Source: Hemileia vastatrix (lineage: Eukaryota > Basidiomycota > Pucciniomycetes > Pucciniales > Zaghouaniaceae). Taken from it: a stretch of DNA of 64,000 bases. Shown here piece by piece: positions 11,659 to 19,700 of this stretch (position 1 is its first letter; each line of letters begins with the position of its first letter). The notes beneath the pieces were generated by a model. That model saw nothing but the letters and a program-made list of their open reading frames with translations, was not told the DNA's origin and ran no database searches. Location of the stretch: contig JASXTE010000016.1 of the NCBI GenBank assembly GCA_030280995.1, forward strand, positions 12,229,001 to 12,293,000, read 5' to 3'. The position numbers and the translations under genes were made by a program.

Positions 11659-13210
11659 ATGGCTGGATCTCCTGATGTTAACCCTTCTACTCTCCCTTGC
11701 TTCACTGCTCCCAAGGACTACGCCTGCAAACAGTGCATCCACATGTGCAGACCTGGCACATTCACTCTTCCAAATCCTGAATCCAAATTCTACAACAGGG
11801 CTTGTGACTCTTGTTATTCCAAAAAGAAAAGATGTGACAGAGACACCAACTACCCTATTCCTGCGCCTTCTCCTTCTCACAAATACATCTCCAGATCCCC
11901 TACCAGATCCCCAGAGCTTGGTCCTTCCTCTTCCTCTCTATCTTCTGCTCCTTCCAGAAGATCCAGAAGCTCAGCTTCCCGCACTCTTCCCAAAAGACCA
12001 GCCTTAGCCTCACTAGAAACTGATTTTATCTCCGCCAAAAAAGCTCCAAAAGCTTCAAAATCAACTCCCAGGCTTCTAGACTGTGTCCAGGCGGCCCGCC
12101 CGCCTCACCAAACAGTGAAAATCAGGGCCAAAACCTCCAAAAACGGCCAGAAAATAGCCAAATTCATCCAGACAACAACAACAACTCAACCCAACTACCT
12201 CCTACTGCTTCCAGAGCAATGCAATCCACCCTTCCAAAGTCCAAAAGCACCAAAATTTACCAGATTTCTAAGAGAACTTCCAGAGAACCCCAAGAAGAAA
12301 CCAGAACACCACACACTGCTCCACAACAACAACTTCGTCCCCAACTAAGACAAAGAAAATACACCTCTCCTCTGTCAGCCAACTACTCTTCTGACAGTTC
12401 CATCTCTTCAAATTCTCCATCCAGAAGAGAGCAGTCTGCTTCCAAATCCCCCTCTCCTGCTCCATCCTTTAACAACCCTGGTACTCTATCACCAGCACCT
12501 CCTCCAGCTGAATCCAACAAAAATAACAACCACAACAACAACCACAATCTCGCTGCTCCAACTAGACCCCAGGAGCCTCAGCATCCCAGTTCACCTTCTC
12601 AGGATCCTTCAGAGGAAGACCATGAGAATCCATATCTTTCCCTAGTTGATCCACCCACTATGACCATTACAAAATTGTCAGAGATCCAAATCCCAGCTGC
12701 TTACAGATTTGATGAGCTTCCAATCTGTAAGTACCAAATTAATTATTACATTTCTTCAACAAAAATAATTACTGATCCAATTCTTCTTTTCTAGTTGGCA
12801 CCCCTCCTCCTGAATCTATTATTGGAGTTGGCCAAACTCTTGAAACTTCTTTGACCCTGGATTATGGAGACATGAAGAAACACCTAAGCACCATGTGTTC
12901 CAACATGCTAAAAGCCTTTGCCCTCCATGGACCCTTGAATGACTTTAAAAAATCCCTGAGAAAGCGCCTACTGGATGACCACTGGAAAATGTCTAGGATC
13001 ATTAAACACACCCTCCAGCACTCCATTCCTGCCTCTTCTTCCTCCTCCTCTGAACTTCCCTCTAATCCAATCCCTGACCATTACAATCCCTATAATCTCT
13101 CCAGCAGGATGCACTTCAAAGAAAACAGTGCTTCCCACAATCCCAACAAAAAACAAAAACGTCATCACAATCCGGACCAGCCTCCAGAAGCTTCATCATC
13201 CAGACAATGA
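11659..13210 (+). pseudogene. Antisense accessory gene of El-D: six-Cys cluster protein, spliced, one frame break
   Basis: The gene lies on the strand opposite El-D gag-pol, between integrase and 3' LTR. From ATG 11659 the N-terminus has six cysteines (residues 23, 26, 30, 49, 52, 59); the second half, RACDSCYSKKKRCDR, resembles the first half of a fungal GAL4-type Zn2Cys6 finger. A long Ser/Pro/Asn-rich stretch follows. The frame that leads into the C-terminus is open only from 12024, so the reading must shift one frame at about 12030-12110, which may be an indel or an unrecognised intron. An intron at 12727-12794 joins in phase to exon 2 (12795-13210), which starts FGTPPPESII and holds a helical segment (about 12870-13020) and a basic KKQKRHH tail. 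Two related genes are in El-G. A nuclear or nucleic-acid-binding role is inference only. I cannot name a family. Confidence 0.7.
12727..12794 (+). other. Spliceosomal intron in El-D antisense gene
   Basis: A 68-base intron: donor GTAAGT, branch-like TTACTGATCC near 12768 and pyrimidine-rich acceptor TTCTTTTCTAG. Removing it restores one continuous frame across phase 1. Introns at the equivalent place occur in both El-G genes (31571-31654 and 33645-33739). Its strand confirms that the gene is read antisense to the retroelement RNA. Confidence 0.85.
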
Positions 13211-13324
13211 GCTCCTGAAAAAAAGATTAGAAACATAATAATAATATAAAACAATTACTAAAAAATAATTTCAGAATTTTTTTTTTTTGCTTTGTATCTA
13301 CTAATATACTAAAATTAAAAATTA

Positions 13325-13420
13325 ATAACTAAAATGAAATGAAATTAAATAAATGAAATAAAATAAATGAAATAAAATAAATGAAATAAAATAAATGAAA
13401 TAAAATAAAATATAAAAAAT
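13325..13420. repeat. Short tandem repeat, AATAAATGAAATAA type
   Basis: A run of about six imperfect 14-base units built from AAATGAAATAAAAT, directly 3' of the antisense gene. Low complexity with no coding value. Confidence 0.85.
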
Positions 13421-13473
13421 AATACAAATGGTATCCCCCAGCCAATTGATGAACTGATCCCCTGATACCTTAC

Positions 13474-13499
13474 CCACATCCAAGTGCACCTTGATGTGG
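13474..13499 (+). repeat. Hairpin family 3, copy 1
   Basis: CCACATC, a bulged C, AAG, a short loop, then CTTGATGTGG: a 10-bp stem. Related copies are at 13669-13693, 34432-34457 and 63766-63791. The preceding 40 bases (GCCAATTGATGAACTGA...) are also shared among copies. Confidence 0.75.
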
Positions 13500-13668
13500 A
13501 TACACAATTAAATCTTTCAAATGATTAACAGAAAACAAAATTCAAAAAATTTAGAAATTCAGAAGATAATAAAAATAATGAAACACAGAAACACATGAAA
13601 TAAATAATAAACAAAAATAAAATAGCATTGTCCGGCCAATTGATGAGCCTTTCCCCACCAATGCTTGC

Positions 13669-13693
13669 CCACATCCAGGTGACCCTGATGTGG
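13669..13693 (+). repeat. Hairpin family 3, copy 2
   Basis: The same fold as 13474-13499, but the inner stem reads AGG / CCT instead of AAG / CTT, a compensatory change. Confidence 0.75.
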
Positions 13694-13871
13694 TAACACC
13701 CTATATTTTTTGATTTTATAATTTTAAACAACCCCCATAAAAAATTAAAAGAAAAAAAGAGAAAAAAGAAAATAATCTAAAACTGCTATCTAGCAAAAAC
13801 ATAACTGCAAAAATCAAAGAAAGACCAGCTCCATAAATTGTCCAATAAGGGAAAGTCCGGTCCATAGAAAT

Positions 13872-13927
13872 GATCACTGGGTGGGCTCCCTCCAATAAGT
13901 AAAAATGACGGGAGACCACCAGTGATC
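13872..13927 (+). repeat. Hairpin family 4, copy 1
   Basis: GATCACTGGGTGGGCTCCC pairs imperfectly with GGGAGACCACCAGTGATC across a loop of about 19 bases. Copies are at 34530-34588 (El-G) and 63864-63923 (El-H), all in the same orientation and in the same order after family 3. Confidence 0.75.
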
Positions 13928-14066
13928 CACCACCAATATGAAAGAACCAAAGATAAAGAAGCCAGTCCCAAACCAGTTTAAAGTCATAGCGGACTTGAAA
14001 CCTGAATAATAAACAACAGAACTAGAATTAAACTAGGAAAAACAAAAGACTTGAGACAGACATTCT

Positions 14067-14108
14067 GGGGTAACTGTTCTACAGAGCAGCCAGCTCATCA
14101 GTTACCCC
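14067..14108 (+). repeat. Hairpin family 2, copy 2
   Basis: Stem GGGGTAACTG / CAGTTACCCC. Relative to copy 1 the T:A pair is now C:G, so pairing is kept by two substitutions. Confidence 0.8.
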
Positions 14109-14327
14109 CACACTTGCCAAAATAAAATCTAGAAGCCCCCCTGGGTACCTTCTAACAAAAACACAACGTCCAACACAAAAAAAACCAAAACCAATAAGAG
14201 TGAAGAGACCAGCACATGAAAACCAGAGGAAATTCCAGTTTAAAGTCATAGAGGACTAAAACCTGTGAAAAGTAACCAATACTAGGGTTCAACCAAATTA
14301 AGAGAAAGGGTTGGAAACAGACAATCT

Positions 14328-14368
14328 GGGGTAACTGTTGATAGAGCAGCCAGCCCATCAGTCACCCC
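14328..14368 (+). repeat. Hairpin family 2, copy 3
   Basis: Stem GGGGTAACTG / CAGTCACCCC with one mismatch; the loop keeps GATAGAGCAGCCAGCCCAT. It lies 220 bases from copy 2 within a duplicated stretch (13975-14175 and 14233-14430) that also repeats the CAGTTTA motif. Confidence 0.8.
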
Positions 14369-14506
14369 TACACTTGCCAAGATCAAATCTAGAAGCCCCA
14401 CCCATGGGTACCTTCTAACAAAAGTTTCCAACACAAAAGTTGCTCTGCAACACCACAGAATTCCAAAAAAAAAAAGAACGTTCCATAGTTTATCCTCATT
14501 GCGGAG

Positions 14507-15438
14507 TTAATCTTCTTCATGCCTAGTGCCCCTGGGATAAAACCTCTTCACTTGGTCTGCAGCCACCCTCTTTTTCAAGACTGCACCATCCAACTCTTCC
14601 AAAACAGAAGAACCTCCAGACGCCTGAGATCTGACTCTGTAAGGTCCATTCCATCTGTCAGCAAACATTTTGCCACACTGACTCTCCAAACTTCTATTAT
14701 ACACCAAAACCAAACAACCAGGTTTCAAGGGATTCCTGAGTCTATGAGCCAACTTCTTGTCCCAATATCTGACTGATTGATTCCTAATCTTCATCATTCT
14801 AGAGTATGCCTTCTCTTGAAATTCCTCTCTACATTCCAACTGTTGCATCCTGACACAGAGCAAATCTTCTGTTGAGTGCACGTCATCCCAATCAGTTCCA
14901 AGATAAGAGACAGCTTCCAAGTCCACTGGTAGAACGGCTTTTTGACCAAACATTAACTCATATAGAGAATAGCCAGTTGTCCTATTCACAGTGACCCTAT
15001 CAGCAAATAAAACCAAGGGTAAATAATGCCTCCACTTTTTGGAACTATCTCCGCACATCTTCACCAAAGCATTCTTGATAACTTGATGGCATCTTTCAAC
15101 CATGCCTTCAGCTTCAGGATAATACTGTGTAGCCACTATAACCCTAGAACCAACACTAGCCACAGCTTTTTTAAATTTGGCACCAAACTCTGGCCCATCA
15201 TCAACAGTGACCAACTTCATCAACCCATACCTATAAATCCACTCCTTCTTCAAAAACTCTGCCACATTCTTGGCAGTCAAATTAACCAGAGGCACTGCCT
15301 AAACCCAACCAGACAAATCATCCCTAGCAACAATCAAGTATTTATACCTGCCCTCTTTAATATGGAAAGTATCCAGACTGACCCTTCCAAAAACAGTTGA
15401 TTCACCAGTAGCACAGACCACCTCTTTAGGTTTCAAGT
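14507..15438 (-). pseudogene. El-D integrase, core and C-terminus (split by El-C)
   Basis: Minus-strand 3' end of pol. It resumes at the integrase core (GRVSLDTFHIKEGRYKYLIV) with the first Asp, then VTVDDGPEFG with the second and YPEAEGMVERCHQ with the Glu, so all three DDE residues are present. One stop near 15299-15301 interrupts it. The C-terminus ends QVKRFYPRGTRHEED without a chromodomain, unlike El-A, B, C and E. The first part of the domain is at 23612-24079, across the 8.2-kb El-C insertion. Confidence 0.9.
15434..15438. other. Target-site duplication of El-C, left copy
   Basis: CAAGT, identical to 23612-23616. A 5-bp duplication is typical of Ty3/Gypsy integration. Confidence 0.95.
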
Positions 15439-16497
15439 TGTCAGATGCAGGGATGAAACATCTGACAAACAAGAGATAAAGGGAAGAGTATGTATCAGAT
15501 GCAGGGAGGAAACATCTAACAAACAAGAGATAAAGGGAAGAGCATGGATATAAACAAACAGACAGTTAATAATAGAAAAGGATAGAAAAGAGAACAAAGG
15601 GAGAAAGAATGATATACATAAAAACACAGCAGATAATAGAATAGAGATAAGAAAGAAGAAAAGGATAGCTGTGTAAATACAAACAAGAAGAACAAACATA
15701 CAAAGAAACAAGAGCTATAACAATAATAAAAAGGAGATAAGGGACATATAGAGCAAGATAAAGGGAAAGATAGTACATATAGGGTTATGGGCAAATTAGA
15801 ATAAGGAAGAGAAAGTACAAAGGGAGAGAATATGTAAATAAAGATAAATAGAATACATGAAATAAAATATAAAGAGGTGATTTCCTCTGGAAATCACCAT
15901 CTATCTTACACACCACAATTTATATAAACCCTAGTTGAGTTACTACTATTGTAGTCCTTGAATAAATAACAGTCCACAATAATTATTATAGTTTCCCTGC
16001 TATATTGAGTGATATACTGCATAGCATATACTGTTTAATTATTATTCCCCTTATCAAATAATATTACAGACTATATTATCTGATATTGTATCCTAAATTA
16101 GTGAGCTCTATTACTTATAACAATCTTATTATATTCTATTCCTGATACCTCTTAAGAGTAGCTTAGAGAGTATTGCAGAAGCATAAGATAAAAGTAAAGT
16201 ATTGCATATTTAATAACTTACTGGTCCTAGTCATTTACTGGAGATAGTAGTATTGGTACCTGGTCTATATATCATATAGATACTGTGGGAATTACTATAA
16301 ATATATCTCCTCATTTCTATAAAGCTTAACTTGATCAAATTATAGTACTACATAACTAGTACCTGATCTATAGCATATAATCAAAGCTATAGATAAGTGG
16401 GAATTGATTAAATATTCTACTTACTTAACTAATCATCAGACCTCAGTGCTGCTGATAAGATTGAATTAACCTCTCTTACAGTGACTTAGGCCTGACA
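15439..16497 (+). repeat. El-C 5' LTR
   Basis: 1059 bp, TGTCAGATGC...GGCCTGACA, with inverted ends TGTCAG/CTGACA. The 3' LTR (22553-23611) has exactly the same length and I found no difference in the stretches compared by eye, implying a recent insertion. It contains TATA box TATATAAA at 15921-15928 and, just upstream, a 10-bp hairpin at 15876-15898. The minus-strand open frames within it are shared with the 3' copy and are not called genes. Confidence 0.97.
15876..15898. promoter_or_regulatory. LTR hairpin upstream of TATA box
   Basis: GGTGATTTCC, TCT, GGAAATCACC: a perfect 10-bp inverted repeat with a 3-base loop, 22 bases upstream of TATATAAA. Repeated at 22990-23012. It could be a dyad protein-binding site or part of transcript structure; the sequence does not decide. 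Confidence 0.65.
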
Positions 16498-16787
16498 GTT
16501 GGGGGTCTTTCCGTAAGTACTCAGGTACTCTCACTCACAAAAGAAAGAAGATATAAATAAAAAAAAAAATAATTAAATCGAAAAATAAACTAGAAAAATA
16601 AAAAATAATAAATATAAGAAACGAAAGAAATAATAGAAAGAAACAAACAACAAACGATAAACAATAAAATAAGAAGAAAGATATACGTAAAGACTACAGA
16701 CATATAAACAAAAACGCACGCACAGAATACAAACGAAGAAATAAGAAATATAAAGGAAGACAAATAATAGAATAAAAGGAAGTCAAT
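16498..16787 (+). other. El-C primer-binding site and leader
   Basis: One base after the LTR comes TTGGGGGTCTTTCCG (16499-16513), the expected primer-binding position with a TGG at 16500. El-F has TTGGGGGTCTTTTC at the same place, so the two share a primer. I cannot assign the tRNA. The remaining 270 bases are A-rich and hold no gene; ATG 16788 follows AAGTCAAT. Confidence 0.7.
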
Positions 16788-19700
16788 ATGGAAAAAGAAT
16801 ATAGAAAATCTAGAAGAATAAGAAACTTACCACCGGATAATCAAGAACCAATTCCATCAACGTCAAAACGACTAATAACAGAATATGGAGAATCAAAACC
16901 AACAACTAATGACGACCAATCATCAAAACAATCCAGTGAGTTTTTTGATAACGCTAACAAAATAATAGAGTCTTACAGTAGTAAAAATAAAGGGAAATCA
17001 ACAAGACTTACAAGAAGTGATCAACCGTATTCGCCAAAACATGAGAATATTAATACAAAGAGAAACCTACGAGATAGTAGACCAGAAGATGAGGACCGAG
17101 ATTCAACCGATGAAAGAGACGATAGAATATTTAGAAGACAATATCGAGGAAGTGGAAATAAATCATTGTCGCCTAGATATGAAAGTAGACCATATGGAGG
17201 ATCAGTTCATCATGATGAAAGAATCAATAAAATTACTCAACGAATTACTCCAACAATACAGGAACGATTTATGGAAACTGCAAGAAGAAAACGAAATAAA
17301 GAAGAGACAAATAGAACAACTTACGAGAGGCGAGGAATCGTGGATAATGAACATCCTACAATGGTCAGAAAAGAGAATTCAGTAAGTAATAATCCCTGGC
17401 AAGAAGAATACGAAGAAAAAAACTTACCTAATATAAAAACAGAAACAATATGGACAACAACGAGGGAACCAGTAGAAACCGAAGAGGAAACGGAGATGAA
17501 GGACTGGATGGATAGGGTGTATGATAACGTAGAAAGATTATTTTCAAGAGATATAAACATGGTAACAGATAAAATACACGAAAATAATGCGAATATTGCT
17601 ACTATTATGAGAGATGTATTACTACCAATAAACGAAACATGTAATAATATAAAAAATATAAGTGAAGAAAATAAAAAAGTAAACGAGAGTAATAATAAAG
17701 AAATAGAAAATAATACATTACTTCTTTTTGACAAAACAACGGAATTATTAGACGAATTAATAATAAATAATGAAAACACTCTAGACTCAATAAAAAAAAT
17801 GAAAAAAGATGAAAATACAGAAATAGTTAAAGATATTAAAAAGGAAATAGAAGAATGGCACAAAAACAAAATAAAACCAGAACTAGTAAAAATAGAGAAA
17901 ACAACACATGATATACACAATAGATTAAACAACATAGAAAATATAATTTCGAAAAAGGTAAATAAGGAAGATAAAGAAGAGATAAGAAGTCAAAAGGAAG
18001 AAGAAATTAAAGAAGAAGTAAAAAAAGAAGATATTAAAGAACAAGATATGAGTGATTCAGAAAAAATAAATCCAAAAGACTACCCAAAAATAGAAAATTT
18101 TCCAGTATTCTACGGAGAAGGCATATATAATCATATGGAGTTTATTAATAATATTGATGTATTAAAGAAAGACTTTAGTATGCCAGACATATATATAACA
18201 TCAAAATTAGGGACAATATTAAAAGGAGAAGCAAGAGACTGGTACTTGAAAACAAGACTTACGACTAAAGCAAGATCATGGGAAGAATGGAAACAAAAAC
18301 TAATTGAAAAATTTTCGACAAGAACATGGATAGTTAAAATGAGAAATCACATAAATAATAATAAATTAAATGTAGAAAAAGCCAAAAATCCAGGAAGATG
18401 GTTTATGAATCTAGCATATAAATTAAAAGCAATAGAAACAACATGGGATGAAGATGATATAATAGAGTATCTAACATTGAAATTACCTGGAAAAATACAG
18501 AATGATATGCAAGCAAGGTGGAGAAGAGGACAATCATTAGACACATTTTGTCACCAACTAGATGAATTATTCCAGAATGACAAATTATACAAATCACACC
18601 TTTTTTATGAACCATTATATAAGAATATTATTCAAAAGGAAGAAGAAAAGAAGAATGAGAATAAGAAAACACAAATCAATAATAACATACAATGCTATAT
18701 ATGTAACAAGAAAGGACACTATAGTAACCTATGTCCTAATAAGAAAATTCAAAACATACAAATAGAAGATATAGAATCAAGTGAAGAATCTGAAAACAAA
18801 AGCAATAGTGAAAAAGATGATGAATCAGAAAATGATAAAGAAGAATATACATTAGATATAGTAAGAGAAGAAGTAGAAATCAATTCAATAGAGAATATAG
18901 AAGAAGAAATAAATATAGAGCTATCAGAACATAAAATCATAGCAAGAAAATTAAATGAAGAAGTGAATTATCAAGATAGTATACCAGCAATAACACTTGG
19001 ATATATAAATGGATACTTAATGAAAATATGCATTGATTCTGGAGCAGCATGCTCCATAATAAGCAAGAAACTATTTGAAAAAATAAAACTAGAAGAAAAT
19101 GCAATAGAAGAAATAAAAAACAATTTGACACTAATGGGATTAGGGGGAAAATTATTAACAATAGGAGTAGGCAATATAAGAATAACATTTCCTCATCAAA
19201 AAAGTAACACCATTCTAGAAATAAAAATAATAATAGTAGAAGAAATGAGGAGTGAAAACACAATAATACTAGGCAGTGAAATTCTACACCAATATGGATT
19301 CAATATTAACTATATAGATAAGGAATTCACAATTGGAAAAGACATAAAGAAGAAATTTGAACTAATAAAAAGGAAACCAACTTTAAGAGTATATAACAAC
19401 AGAACAGAACAGGATGAATTTGAAAAAGAACTTTCAAATATTCAAATAAACCAAGAACTGGAATTAAAAGAAAAAAATGAAATATTAAAAACAATTAAGA
19501 AAAATAAAGAAGCATTTTCATATGGAAAGAAGAGAATAGGACAAATTAAAGGACATGAACTAAAAATAACATTAACCTGTGAAGAACCATACCCAGCAAC
19601 ACTACAGAGAAAAGCATATAATACAAGTCCAAGAAATAAAGAAGAAATTGAAAAACACATTAAAGAACTAGAAGAACTAGAGGTTATTAAAGAAGTAACA

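Noticed and set aside
15433..15794. Minus-strand Leu/Phe/Ser-rich frames in the El-C LTR (repeated at 22514-22908)
   Set aside because: They are exact copies because the LTRs are identical, with membrane-like composition caused by A-rich sequence on the other strand.
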